Source: Gryllotalpicola daejeonensis (GTDB lineage Bacteria > Actinomycetota > Actinomycetes > Actinomycetales > Microbacteriaceae). From it: a stretch of DNA of 64,000 nt. How positions within the stretch are numbered: position 1 is the first letter of the stretch; each line of letters opens with the position of its first letter. Shown here piece after piece: positions 16,376 through 25,103 of this stretch. The notes beneath the pieces were generated by a model. It saw only the letters and a program-made list of their open reading frames with translations, did no database searches and was not told the DNA's origin. The translations under genes were made by a program, and so were the position numbers. Where the stretch lies: contig NZ_BAABBV010000001.1 in NCBI RefSeq assembly GCF_039538145.1, positions 2,170,001 to 2,234,000 of the forward strand, given 5' to 3'.

Positions 16376-16717
16376 TCAGTGGCCCTGCGGGCCGCGGTTC
16401 TCGTCACCGTCAGGCGCCGGCTTGTCGTGCAGCACGGGCCGGGATCCGCCGTGCGCGGCATCCTGCTCGGCGAGGTCCGCGACCTCGTCCTCGGTCGGCT
16501 TGATCGACTGCACGAACAGCGCCGTGATCACCAGCGAGATGATGAAGATCACGCCGAAGCCGATGACCGCGGCCAGCCAGCTGTGCCCCGCGATCAGGAT
16601 GATCAGGCCCGCGAACAGCGCGAGGATCGCCGAGCCGCCCACGAGCTCAGCGGGGCGCAGCACCTCCCGGCGCGAGGGCTGGCGGGCGGCGGGGGTGCGG
16701 GACTTTCGGGCGCTCAT
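16376..16717 (-). CDS. Two-helix membrane protein, unknown function
   Basis: This 113-aa protein has a basic N-terminus (MSARKSRTPAARQPSRREVL), then two hydrophobic helices (about residues 30-46 and 50-70). The long acidic, Pro/Gly-rich tail ends DENRGPQGH. It overlaps the end of the upstream DUF308-like gene by ATGA, so the two form a coupled pair. No enzyme motif is present. Confidence 0.75.
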   Translation of the reverse strand: MSARKSRTPAARQPSRREVLRPAELVGGSAILALFAGLIILIAGHSWLAAVIGFGVIFIISLVITALFVQSIKPTEDEVADLAEQDAAHGGSRPVLHDKPAPDGDENRGPQGH

Positions 16718-17280
16718 GCGTGGGACTCCGTGGGTTCGTCGGCGCCCTCAGCAGGCCGCGCCCACTTGAGAGAGAACGCGCCGATCGCGAGGTAGACGCC
16801 GATGACGATGGCGTAGGCGCCGAACAGGCCGACGGCCAGCCGGTGCTCGGGCGGGATGACGAGGTAGGCGATCGCGAGGACGACGGTGAAGCCGCCGACG
16901 GCGAGCCGATCACGAGCGCCGGATGCCTCGGCTGCGGCGCCCCGTCGCGCACGCCAGCCGCCGTACAGCTCGGCGACGCCGGTCAGCAGCGCCCAGACAC
17001 TCACGCTGTAGAGCAGCGCCCCGAGGCCCGTCGAGCGCACGATCAACGCCACGACGCCCACGACGATTCCGAGAACGCCCTGCACCAGCCAGATCGCGCG
17101 GCCTGAGGCATCCGTCACGAAGAAGAACGCGGCGACCGCGAGCCCGCTCACGATCGCGAATGCCGCGAACATGGCGATGCCGTATGCCGCCGTGTGATCT
17201 TGATCCAAGGTGATCAGGAACCCCGCCGCGAAGGCGATGACGGCGCGCACGAGCTGCAGAAGCCAGTACCGGCCAATCAC
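16714..17280 (-). CDS. DUF308/HdeD-like six-helix membrane protein
   Basis: This 188-aa integral membrane protein has about six hydrophobic helices in three pairs, with GVLGIVVGVVALI and GVAELYGGWRARR, the repeat pattern of HdeD/DUF308 proteins. HdeD of E. coli is linked to acid stress. No such link can be shown here. The C-terminus is hydrophilic and acidic (ARPAEGADEPTESHA). It is the first gene of a two-gene unit with the 113-aa membrane protein. Confidence 0.78.
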   Translation of the reverse strand: MIGRYWLLQLVRAVIAFAAGFLITLDQDHTAAYGIAMFAAFAIVSGLAVAAFFFVTDASGRAIWLVQGVLGIVVGVVALIVRSTGLGALLYSVSVWALLTGVAELYGGWRARRGAAAEASGARDRLAVGGFTVVLAIAYLVIPPEHRLAVGLFGAYAIVIGVYLAIGAFSLKWARPAEGADEPTESHA

Positions 17281-17370
17281 GTGAGACGCCTGCTTTCGAC
17301 AATCGGGATGCGACTCTTCAGTCTAGTTGCGGCGCCCTTGTGGCTTTTCTGAACGGCGTCGGCCGCACGG

Positions 17371-17430
17371 CACGCAGGCCGGCCGCACGCAGACCGGCCG
17401 GACGCGGGCCGGCCGCACGCAGTCCGGCGG
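17371..17430. repeat. Four tandem 15-bp units between GH65 and DUF308 genes
   Basis: Units at 17371, 17386, 17401 and 17416 are variants of CACGCAGRCCGGCCG. The copies differ by one to four bases. They are non-coding, in the 180-nt gap 17281-17460 downstream of the GH65 gene. The rest of that gap shows no gene. Confidence 0.85.
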
Positions 17431-17460
17431 CGCGTCCCGGCCCGCGACTGCGGCCGCGTG

Positions 17461-19998
17461 TCACTGCCCGTGCTGCTGGATCACCACGATCGGCGCGGTG
17501 CCCGTCGTCGGCGTCGGGTCGTCGGCTGCGAGCGTCGGGATCGACGCCGTCATCACCGAGCCGTCCGGCCGCAGCTCGCCCTTGATCGCGCTGGCGCTCG
17601 GGGTGCCGTGGCGGATCGGGCCCTGGCCGTCGAGCGGGATGAGCCGCGGCTCGCCGGGGCGAACGAACACGGTCTCGCCGCGCACCGTGATCTCGACGCC
17701 GTCGCCCTCTTCGATGCGCAGCTGCACGCTTTCGCGGCGCAGCTCGACGCGCAGGCGGCTGCCCTTGACGGTGAGGCGATAGCGGATGCCTTCCCAGCCG
17801 CTCGGGAGACGGGGGTCCATCGACAGCTTTCCGAGGTAGTCGCGAATCCCGCCGAATCCCCAGACCAGCGCACCCCACACGCCGCCCGTCGAGGCGACGT
17901 GCACGCCGTCGACGGCGTTGTTGTGCAGGTCGGCGAGGTCGACGTAGACCGCGTCGAGGAAGTAGTCGACGGCCAGCTGACCGTAGCCGACCTCGGCGGC
18001 GATGATCGACTGCGCGACCGCCGACAGCGTCGAGTCGCCCGTCGTCAGCGGGTCGTAGTACTCGAAATCGGCGAGCTTCTGCTCTGGCGAGAACTCGTCG
18101 CCCTGAAGCACGAGCGCGAGCACGACGTCTGCCTGCTTCAGCACCTGGAAGCGGTAGATCACGAGCGGGTGGTAGTGCAGCAGCAGCGGCAGCTTGTCCT
18201 GAGGGGTGTTCGGCAGGTCCCACAGCTCCTTCTCGAGGAACTGCGCGTCCTGCGGGTTGATCCCGAGGCTCTCGTCATAGGGGATGTGCATCGCCTCCGC
18301 GGCGCGCGCCCACTCCGCGACCTCGTCGTCGGTGAGGCCCAGGCGGTTCACCACGCTGCGATAGGCGCTCGGGTCGTGCTCCTTGACCGCCTTCACCGCT
18401 CGCACCGCCGCGCGCAGATTCCCGCGCGCCATCACGTTCGTGTACAGGTTGTCGTTGACGACCGTCGTGTACTCGTCGGGGCCTGTCACGCCGTGAATGT
18501 GGAAGATCTCACCGCCGTTATAGCGCCAGAACCCCAGGTCCGCCCACATGCGCGCGGTCTCCACGAGGATGTCGATGCCCTCCGAGTCGAGGAAGGCATC
18601 GTCGCCGCTCGCATTCACGTACTGCACGAGCGCGAACGAGATATCGGCGTCGATGTGGTACTGCGCGGTGCCGGCCGCATAGTACGCAGAGGATTCCTGC
18701 CCGTTGATGGTGCGCCACGGGAACAGCGCCCCGCGCTGGCTCAGCTCGCCGGCGCGCGCCCTGGCGTCATCGAGGATGCTGTGCCGGTAGCGCAGCGCGT
18801 TCCGCGCCGCGGTGGGCTGCGTGTAGCTCAGGAACGGCAGGACATAGATCTCCATGTCCCAGAAGTAGTGGCCACCGTAGCCCGACCCGCTCACGCCCTT
18901 GGCCGGGATACCGAGCCCGTCGGCGCGCGCGGTCGCCTGAGCGAGCTGGAAGAGGTTCCAGCGCACGGCCTGCTGCACGGCCGGCTGGCCGAAGATCTCG
19001 ACGTCGCTCTTCGCCCAGAAGTCGTCGAGCCAGACGCGCTGGTCCTCGTAGAGCTGGTGGATGCCGCGCTCGCGCACCCGGTCCAGCGTGCGATCGCACC
19101 GGTCGGCGAGTTCACGCACCGGCACGGCGTGCGAGGTGTGGTAGCTCAGCAGCTTCGTGAGGCGGATCGGCACGCCCGCCTTCGCCTGCACGCGGTACTC
19201 CTGCTTGGCGAGGTCGTCCTCGAGCGTGTACGACTGCGTGATCTCGTTGTCGGTGTCGATGATGTGGTCGGCGGCGACGGCGATCGTCATGCGCGAGTTG
19301 GTGCAGCGATAGCCGAGCAGGCTGCGGCCGCCGGAGTTCCGCTTCAGCCGCGGCTGCAGCACGCGGTCGGTGAACGACTCGGCCTTCCGCGGGTCGAAGC
19401 CGGCGTCGCCGAGCGTCGGGCCGCCGATGCCGTACTCGTCTTTGCGGTCCTGCCGGTTGATCACCTGGCTCGAGAGCACGACTGAGGCATCCGCATCGAG
19501 CACCGTGACCTCGTAGTCGATGACGGCCAGGTGCCGGTCCGTGAACGACGCGAAGCGGCGCGACGTGATCTGCACGCGCCGACCCGACGGGGTGCGCCAC
19601 TCGAGGTCGCGCGTCAGCACGCCGTCGACGAAGTCGAGGCGGCGCTCGTACGAGAGCAGCTCGGCCTCAGAGATGTTGAATGGCACGTCGTCGACGTAGA
19701 CGCGGATCACCTTCGCGTCGGGCGCGTTCACGATCGTCTGCCCCACGTGCGCGAATCCGAACGCGTCCTCGGCATGGCGAATCGGCCAGGTCTCGTGGAA
19801 GCCGTTCACGTACGTGCCCTGCGTGACGCCTTCGCGCGCCTCGTCGTAGTTCCCGCGCAGGCCGATGTAGCCGTTGCCGACGGAGAACAGCGTCTCGGTG
19901 CGGCCGAGATCCGGCACAGAGAGCTCACTCTCGACCAGCGCCCATTCGTCGATCGGGAAGCGATCGCGATCAAGCGGGTCGGCTGCAGCTCTTCTCAT
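17461..19998 (-). CDS. Glycoside hydrolase family 65 disaccharide phosphorylase
   Basis: This ~845-aa protein has the GH65 order: N-terminal beta-sandwich (GNGYIGLRGNYDEA, NGFHETWPI), linker, (alpha/alpha)6 catalytic barrel, and a C-terminal beta-sheet. The catalytic acid is Glu ~509 in TGPDEYTTVVNDN. Other barrel motifs are YGGHYFWDMEIYVLPF and LLHYHPLVIYR. Family members are inverting phosphorylases for maltose, trehalose, kojibiose or nigerose, releasing beta-glucose 1-phosphate. The coupled beta-phosphoglucomutase supports phosphorolysis. Which disaccharide is used cannot be read by eye. The ATG 19998 start gives an ATGA overlap and a GGGAG ribosome site. A start at 20019 would also be open. 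Confidence 0.92.
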   Translation of the reverse strand: MRRAAADPLDRDRFPIDEWALVESELSVPDLGRTETLFSVGNGYIGLRGNYDEAREGVTQGTYVNGFHETWPIRHAEDAFGFAHVGQTIVNAPDAKVIRVYVDDVPFNISEAELLSYERRLDFVDGVLTRDLEWRTPSGRRVQITSRRFASFTDRHLAVIDYEVTVLDADASVVLSSQVINRQDRKDEYGIGGPTLGDAGFDPRKAESFTDRVLQPRLKRNSGGRSLLGYRCTNSRMTIAVAADHIIDTDNEITQSYTLEDDLAKQEYRVQAKAGVPIRLTKLLSYHTSHAVPVRELADRCDRTLDRVRERGIHQLYEDQRVWLDDFWAKSDVEIFGQPAVQQAVRWNLFQLAQATARADGLGIPAKGVSGSGYGGHYFWDMEIYVLPFLSYTQPTAARNALRYRHSILDDARARAGELSQRGALFPWRTINGQESSAYYAAGTAQYHIDADISFALVQYVNASGDDAFLDSEGIDILVETARMWADLGFWRYNGGEIFHIHGVTGPDEYTTVVNDNLYTNVMARGNLRAAVRAVKAVKEHDPSAYRSVVNRLGLTDDEVAEWARAAEAMHIPYDESLGINPQDAQFLEKELWDLPNTPQDKLPLLLHYHPLVIYRFQVLKQADVVLALVLQGDEFSPEQKLADFEYYDPLTTGDSTLSAVAQSIIAAEVGYGQLAVDYFLDAVYVDLADLHNNAVDGVHVASTGGVWGALVWGFGGIRDYLGKLSMDPRLPSGWEGIRYRLTVKGSRLRVELRRESVQLRIEEGDGVEITVRGETVFVRPGEPRLIPLDGQGPIRHGTPSASAIKGELRPDGSVMTASIPTLAADDPTPTTGTAPIVVIQQHGQ

Positions 19999-20738
19999 CG
20001 GTCTCCCTTGCTGTTCCACGTGTCGACGAGTTCTGACAGGTCGGCGACCACGACGTCTGCGCCCTCGCGCAGCAGCGCGTCGCGCCCGGTGCCGCGGTCG
20101 ACCCCGACGACGATGAAGCCGCCGGCCCGCCCCGCGGCGACGCCCGAGGTCGCGTCTTCGACGACGACCGCGTGCGCGGCATCCGTACCCAGCAGCTGCG
20201 CGCCGTACTCATAGGTCGCGGGCGCCGGCTTGCCGGCGAGCTGCTTCTCGCGCGCGACCCTGCCGTCCACGACGGCGACGAAGCGGTCGGCGATGCCCGC
20301 CGCATTGAGGACGTCGATCGCGTTCGCCGATGAGGACACGACGGCAGAGCGGATGCCTGAGGCATCGACCGCGTCGAGGAACTCCAGCGACCCGGGGTAC
20401 GGCGTGACGCCCTCTTCCGCCAGCACGCGGTTGAACTCAAGGTTCTTGCGGTTGCCGAGGCCGCACACGGTTTCTGCGTCCGGGCCGTCGCTCGGGTCGC
20501 CCTCGGGCAGGGTGATGCCGTGCGCGGCCAGCTCGTCGCGCACCCCGTCGTAGCGCGGCTTCCCATCGATGTGGGCGAAGTAGTCGGCTTCGCTGTAGCT
20601 GCCCTTCCCGACCGTCGCGAAGTACTCCTCGAAGAGCAGAGCCCACGCCCGGCGGTGAACCTCGGCGGTCGGCGTCAGCACCCCGTCCAGATCGAACAGG
20701 ACGGCTTCCACGTCTGCGAACAGTTCTGCCCCAGCCAC
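19995..20738 (-). CDS. pgmB: Beta-phosphoglucomutase-type HAD phosphatase/mutase
   Basis: This 247-aa HAD-family enzyme has motif I VLFDLDGVLTPT (nucleophile Asp and the acid/base Asp two later), a helical cap with HRRAWALLFEEYF, motif II VVSSSANAIDVL, the motif III lysine in REKQLAGKPAP, and motif IV VVVEDATSGVAAGRAG. It should convert beta-glucose 1-phosphate from the GH65 phosphorylase to glucose 6-phosphate. It overlaps that gene by ATGA. The start is GTG 20738 with TACGCT at 20745-20750, so the transcript is probably leaderless. Confidence 0.92.
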   Translation of the reverse strand: MAGAELFADVEAVLFDLDGVLTPTAEVHRRAWALLFEEYFATVGKGSYSEADYFAHIDGKPRYDGVRDELAAHGITLPEGDPSDGPDAETVCGLGNRKNLEFNRVLAEEGVTPYPGSLEFLDAVDASGIRSAVVSSSANAIDVLNAAGIADRFVAVVDGRVAREKQLAGKPAPATYEYGAQLLGTDAAHAVVVEDATSGVAAGRAGGFIVVGVDRGTGRDALLREGADVVVADLSELVDTWNSKGDR

Positions 20739-20834
20739 GTTCCGAGCGTACCGAGAGTTGCCGAGCGGGGCATCCAGCAATCGCGCCGGCGGCGCTCTGC
20801 CGCCAGGCCGTCGACAGGTGCCAGGCTTGGGTCC

Positions 20835-21938
20835 GTGGCATCGGTCCCGGAACTCAGCCGAGAGCAGGCGCGCCGCATCGCCGTGCGCGCGCAGCTGCTG
20901 GACGACAGCCCGCGACCGAGCGACCTGGTGGCGACCGTCGAGCACCTGACTGCGGTGCAGAACGAGCCCACCGCCGCGGTCGTGCCCGCCGCCGACCTCG
21001 TCCTGTTCGATCGGCTGGGCGCACGGTACCGCCCGCGTGACGTGATCGACGCGCTGGAGAGCGATCGCACGCTGTACGAGCTCGACGGGATGATCTTCCC
21101 GATGAGCCAGCTCGAGCTGCGCCTGCCCGGCATGGCCGCATGGCCGCCGTATGCCTCGTCGCGCCGGTGGCTTTCCGACAACGAGTCCTTCCGGCAGGAC
21201 GTCCTCGATCTCCTCGAGCGGGAGGGCCCGTTGCCGACCTCGGCGGTGCCCGACACGTCGAACGTGCCGTGGGAGAGCACCGGCTGGACCGCGGGGAAGA
21301 ACGTCTCGCAGCTGCTCGGGCTGCTCGCGAGGCGCGGCGAGATCGCCCAGGTCGGGCGCGACGGCAACGAGCGGCTGTGGGATGTCGCCTGGCGCGCGTA
21401 TCCCACCGTCCATGCCGAGCTGGATCCTGCGGAAGCGCGCCGGCAGCTCGGCGCACGCCAGCTCGCCGCGCTCGGAATCGTCCGTCCGCGGCTGCGTGGC
21501 ACGCTGCAGGAGCCGATCGACTTCGGCCCTGGCGTCGGAGCGCCGGTGAGGGTGGCCGGCGTGCACGGCCAATGGATCGTCGACCACGACCAGCTCGAGC
21601 ATGTCGATGACCCGTTCACCGGCCGCACCGTGCTCGTGTCGCCGTTCGACCGTCTCGTCTTCGACCGCAAGCGCCTGACGGACCTGTTCGAGTTCGAGTA
21701 CGCGCTCGAGATGTACAAGCCTGCGGCGAAGCGCCGCTTCGGCTACTACGCCTTGCCGGTGCTCGTCGGCGATCGCTTCGCCGCGATCCTGGATGCTGCG
21801 AGCGATTTCGCCCGTGGCGAGTTCCGCGTCAACGCCCTGCACGAGCTTCCGGGCCTCGGGCCCGAAGAGCGCGAAGGCATCCGCGCCCGCGTGCACGAGC
21901 TCGCCGACTGGCTCGGCCTGGAGCCCGCCTGGCCGTAG
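20835..21938 (+). CDS. Winged-helix DNA-binding protein of the AlkZ/YcaQ family
   Basis: This 367-aa protein resembles the HTH_42/AlkZ family of DNA glycosylases that unhook interstrand crosslinks or bulky alkyl adducts. It has LSREQARRIAVRAQLL and VEHLTAVQNEPTAA (the VQ-containing segment of the family), winged-helix repeats in the middle (FRQDVLDLLEREGPLPTSAV), and DPFTGRTVLVSPFDRLVFDR near the C-terminus. The start is GTG 20835, only 96 nt from the divergent pgmB start. AlkZ-like paralogues vary in activity, so glycosylase function is an inference. Confidence 0.83.
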   Translation: MASVPELSREQARRIAVRAQLLDDSPRPSDLVATVEHLTAVQNEPTAAVVPAADLVLFDRLGARYRPRDVIDALESDRTLYELDGMIFPMSQLELRLPGMAAWPPYASSRRWLSDNESFRQDVLDLLEREGPLPTSAVPDTSNVPWESTGWTAGKNVSQLLGLLARRGEIAQVGRDGNERLWDVAWRAYPTVHAELDPAEARRQLGARQLAALGIVRPRLRGTLQEPIDFGPGVGAPVRVAGVHGQWIVDHDQLEHVDDPFTGRTVLVSPFDRLVFDRKRLTDLFEFEYALEMYKPAAKRRFGYYALPVLVGDRFAAILDAASDFARGEFRVNALHELPGLGPEEREGIRARVHELADWLGLEPAWP

Positions 21939-21966
21939 TCGTGCGACGCCGAGGTCGTCTTGCGAC

Positions 21967-23364
21967 CTACATCGCCGCCATGTCGGCGAAGCGCGAATAG
22001 GCGCCCTGGAACGCCACTGCGACGTCGCGCGTCGGGCCGTTGCGGTGCTTGGCGACGATCAGGTCGGCTTCGCCGGCGCGCGGGCTCTCTTTGTCGTAGG
22101 CGTCTTCGCGGTGCAGCAGGATCACCATGTCGGCGTCCTGCTCGATCGATCCCGACTCGCGCAGGTCGGAGAGCGCGGGCCGCTTGTCAGTGCGCTGCTC
22201 CGGCCCGCGGTTCAGCTGCGAGAGCGCGATGACCGGTACCTGCAGCTCCTTCGCGAGCAGCTTGAGGGCACGCGAGAACTCCGAGACCTCCTGCTGTCGG
22301 GACTCGACGCGCTTGCCGCTCGTCATCAGCTGCAGGTAATCGATGACGACCATCTTCAGGCCGACCCGCTGCTTCAGGCGGCGGCACTTCGCCCGGATCT
22401 CGACGAGGGTCATGTTCGGACTGTCGTCGATGTACAGCGGGGCGTCATTGATGCGACCGCGGGTCGAGGCGAGCTTCGTCCAGTCGGACTGCTCGAGGCG
22501 GCCCTTGCGAAGCACGTGCAGCGGCAGCGAGCCCTCGGCCGAGAGCAGGCGCATCGCGATTTCGGCGCGGCCCATCTCAAGGCTGAAGAACACGGTCGGC
22601 ATGTCGTGCTTCACCGACGCGCTACGGGCGAAGTCCAGAGCGAGCGTGGACTTTCCCATCGCAGGGCGCGCGGCGACCACGATCATCTGGCCCGGGTGCA
22701 GGCCGTTCGTGAGCTCGTCGAGCTCGGCGAAGCCGGTCGGGACGCCGGTCATCGTGCCGTCTTTGTGGCTGGCCGCGTCGATCTCGTCGCTCGCGGCGTC
22801 GATCGCGACGTTCAGCGGGACGTAGTCCTCGCTCTCGCTCGTCTTGGTCAGGTCGTAGACCTCGGCCTGTGCGCGGTTCACGAGGTCCGTGACCTCGCCC
22901 TCGGCGGCGTAGCCGTATTGCGCGATGCGCTCGCCCGCCGTGACGAGGCCCCGCAGCACCGCCTTCTCGGAAACGATCTGGGCATAGAAGCCCGCGTTCG
23001 CAGCGGTCGGCACGACGCTCGTCAGTGTGTGCAGGTACTCGACGCCGCCGGCGCGCTGCAGCTCGCCGGTCTTGATCAACTCGTCGGTTACAGCGACCAC
23101 GTCGGTCGGCTCACCGTGCGAGTAGAGCCGCAGCACCGCCTCGTAGATGACCTCGTGCTTCGGCAGGTAGAAGTCCTTGCTGCGCACCACCTCGACGACA
23201 TCGGCCACGGCGTCTTTGCTGAGCAGCATGCCGCCGAGCGTGCTCTGCTCGGCCAGCTCGTCGTAAGGAGGGGTGCGCGCGCCTGGGTAGCCGCCCGACT
23301 CGCCACGACCGCCGCGGTCGTCGCGCCGGTCGTCGCGGTGGTCGTCCAAGTGTGCGATCGACAA
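21967..23364 (-). CDS. dnaB: Replicative DNA helicase DnaB
   Basis: This ~465-aa hexameric helicase of the replisome has the N-terminal primase-interaction domain YDELAEQSTLGGMLLS, linker, RecA-like Walker A ARPAMGKSTLALDFA, FFSLEMGRAEIAMRLLS, VVIDYLQLM (Walker B), and SQLNRGPEQRTDKRPALSDL with ESGSIEQDAD. No intein interrupts it, unlike several mycobacterial DnaB proteins. I prefer TTG 23364 (LSIAHLDDH), as in relatives. The frame is open to 23445. A variable Arg/Asp/Gly-rich stretch (residues ~8-24) precedes the core. Confidence 0.96.
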   Translation of the reverse strand: MSIAHLDDHRDDRRDDRGGRGESGGYPGARTPPYDELAEQSTLGGMLLSKDAVADVVEVVRSKDFYLPKHEVIYEAVLRLYSHGEPTDVVAVTDELIKTGELQRAGGVEYLHTLTSVVPTAANAGFYAQIVSEKAVLRGLVTAGERIAQYGYAAEGEVTDLVNRAQAEVYDLTKTSESEDYVPLNVAIDAASDEIDAASHKDGTMTGVPTGFAELDELTNGLHPGQMIVVAARPAMGKSTLALDFARSASVKHDMPTVFFSLEMGRAEIAMRLLSAEGSLPLHVLRKGRLEQSDWTKLASTRGRINDAPLYIDDSPNMTLVEIRAKCRRLKQRVGLKMVVIDYLQLMTSGKRVESRQQEVSEFSRALKLLAKELQVPVIALSQLNRGPEQRTDKRPALSDLRESGSIEQDADMVILLHREDAYDKESPRAGEADLIVAKHRNGPTRDVAVAFQGAYSRFADMAAM

Positions 23365-23778
23365 GCCGTCCCCTTCATGTGCTTCCGCTCTGCGTATGAG
23401 CGCGCTGAACCGCTCAGCCCCCACCCTGGCGGGGACCACCGACATCGGGAGGAGACAGGTGCGGTGCGCCCTCTTTCGGCGCGGAACTCGCCCGGTACTC
23501 TTCGCGGCTCACGCCACCCTAGGGACGAGAGCGGCCCTGCACCAACACGGCCTGTGGACAAAGTTGGGGACGGAGGGTGAGAAACGCCGCACACCATGTG
23601 GAGGACCCCTGTGGAAAACTGTGGAATCCGAAATTACATCGGTGGGCTTTATGCCGTTGACCAGGGGATTCAATTTCCCCACCCTGTGTGTAGAAACTTG
23701 TTTAGAGTGCAGGTCGAGGGTTTACATTTCGGGCGTGTTGCCTGTGCACAAGCCTGTTGAAAACGACCCCTTAAATGG
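23365..23778 (-). promoter_or_regulatory. dnaB upstream region with DnaA-box-like sites
   Basis: No gene is seen in this stretch, which is the leader/promoter region of dnaB. It holds TGTGGACAA (23553-23561, exact complement of TTGTCCACA), TGTGGAAAA (23610-23618) and TGTGGAATC (23620-23628). It also holds a GGGGA/TCCCC hairpin around 23674-23690 and an AT-richer tract than its surroundings. Confidence 0.5.
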
Positions 23779-23810
23779 CGATAGCGGCGGGACGAATCCC
23801 GCCGCTATCG
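23779..23810 (-). terminator. Terminator of the rpsF-ssb-rpsR-rplI operon
   Basis: A perfect 14-bp stem CGATAGCGGCGGGA / TCCCGCCGCTATCG with a 4-nt loop lies 19 nt past the rplI stop. On the minus strand it is followed by ATTTAA rather than a long T-run. Confidence 0.8.
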
Positions 23811-23829
23811 GCAAGTGTGCACCTTGCGG

Positions 23830-24282
23830 TTACTTCGCCGCAACCACCTTCAGCGTGATCGTGGCGACGATGTCGTCACGCAGCTTCACGATGGCCTCGT
23901 GCGTGCCCGTGCTCTTGATCGGAGCGACGAGCTCGACGCGGCGCTTGTCGACCGCGCCGAGGCCGGCAGCCTCGACAGCCGCGGCGACGTCAGCCGGCTT
24001 CACAGAGCCGAACAGACGGCCCTCGGCGCCGGCCTTGACGGTGAGCGTCACGGCGTTGGCCTTGAGCTTGGCGGCGAGGTCCTGGGCCTCTTCGATGCTC
24101 GCGTGCTCGCGGGCGGCGCGGGCGGCCTTGATGGCCTCGACCTGCTTCTCGCCACCGCGCGTCCACGGGGTCGCGAAACCCTGCGGCACGAGGTAGTTGC
24201 GGGCGTAGCCGTTCTTGACCTCGACGACGTCACCGGCCGAGCCGAGACCGGACACTTCGTGGGTGAGGATGACCTTAGACAT
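23830..24282 (-). CDS. rplI: 50S ribosomal protein L9
   Basis: This 150-aa protein has the L9 N-terminal domain MSKVILTHEVSGLGSAGDVVEVKNGYARN, here listed only by its ends (MSKVIL...YARNYLVPQG). A long connecting helix (residues ~45-80) and the C-terminal domain with GSVKPADVAAAV follow. It is the last gene of the S6-SSB-S18-L9 operon, 11 nt after rpsR. Confidence 0.97.
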   Translation of the reverse strand: MSKVILTHEVSGLGSAGDVVEVKNGYARNYLVPQGFATPWTRGGEKQVEAIKAARAAREHASIEEAQDLAAKLKANAVTLTVKAGAEGRLFGSVKPADVAAAVEAAGLGAVDKRRVELVAPIKSTGTHEAIVKLRDDIVATITLKVVAAK

Positions 24283-24293
24283 TGGTTTCCTCC

Positions 24294-24557
24294 TTAGCGG
24301 CCGGCGCCGGCGTAGGGGAGCAGTGCCATCTCACGGGCGTTCTTGATCGCCTTGGCGATCAGACGCTGCTCCTGAACCGACACGCCGGTGATGCGGCGGG
24401 CGCGGATCTTGCCGCGCTCAGAGATGAACTTGCGCAGGGTTGCGACGTCCTTGTAGTCGATGACACCGACGGTCACGGACTTCGCCGGGGCGGCGTTCTT
24501 GCCGTCCTTGCCCTTGCGGATCGGCTTGCGGCGGTCGCCGCTCGACTTTCCAGCCAT
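24294..24557 (-). CDS. rpsR: 30S ribosomal protein S18
   Basis: This 87-aa protein has VIDYKDVATLRKFISERGKI and ARRITGVSVQEQRLIAKAIK, the S18 signature. There is no cysteine near the N-terminus, so it belongs to the zinc-free type. The start at ATG 24557 gives MAGKSSGDRRKPIRKGKD. The longer frame to 24671 is not supported. It lies between ssb (29 nt) and rplI. Confidence 0.96.
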   Translation of the reverse strand: MAGKSSGDRRKPIRKGKDGKNAAPAKSVTVGVIDYKDVATLRKFISERGKIRARRITGVSVQEQRLIAKAIKNAREMALLPYAGAGR

Positions 24558-24586
24558 GAGTGAATTCCTTAGTTGATGAAGAGTGT

Positions 24587-25099
24587 TTAGAAGGGCGTGT
24601 CGTCGCTGTAGCCGCCCGGGGTCGACCATGGGTCGTTCGACGGAGCGTCGACCGGGGCCGCGGGTGCCCACGGCTCCTCTGCTCCGCCGCCGTTGCCGCC
24701 GTAGTTCGAACCGCCGCGGGAGCCACCGCCCGACGACTGCGCCCGCGTCACCGACGCGGTCGCATAGCGCAGCGAAGGACCGATCTCGTCAACCTCGAGC
24801 TCGATCGAGACTCGGTTGTTGCCGTCGCGGTCCTGGTAGTTGCGCTGCTTGAGACGCCCGGTAGCGATGACCCGGGAACCCTTGGTCAGTGAACCGGCCA
24901 CGTGCTCGGCGAACTCGCGCCAGACGCTCGCGCGCAGGAACAGCGCGTCACCGTCCTTCCACTCGTTGCTCGCGCGGTCGAAGGTGCGCGGCGTGGAAGC
25001 GATGGTGAAGTTGGCGACCGCCAGCCCGTTCTGCGTGTAGCGCAGCTCAGGGTCGCTGGTCAGGTTGCCGACCACGGTGATGATGGTCTCGCCGGCCAT
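24587..25099 (-). CDS. ssb: Single-stranded DNA-binding protein
   Basis: This 170-aa protein has an OB-fold (residues 1-~115: MAGETIITVVGNLTSDPELR, FLRASVWREFAEHVAGSL). A Gly/Ser/Asn-rich disordered linker follows, and then the acidic C-terminal tip DDTPF, which docks replication and repair partners. Operon position between rpsF (4-nt gap) and rpsR is the standard bacterial one. Start ATG 25099. Confidence 0.96.
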   Translation of the reverse strand: MAGETIITVVGNLTSDPELRYTQNGLAVANFTIASTPRTFDRASNEWKDGDALFLRASVWREFAEHVAGSLTKGSRVIATGRLKQRNYQDRDGNNRVSIELEVDEIGPSLRYATASVTRAQSSGGGSRGGSNYGGNGGGAEEPWAPAAPVDAPSNDPWSTPGGYSDDTPF

Positions 25100-25103
25100 G
25101 GGA

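Noticed and set aside
17458..19485. Plus-strand open frame (675 codons) opposite GH65
   Set aside because: Antisense shadow of a conserved catalytic gene. Composition is Arg/Val/His-rich without motifs.
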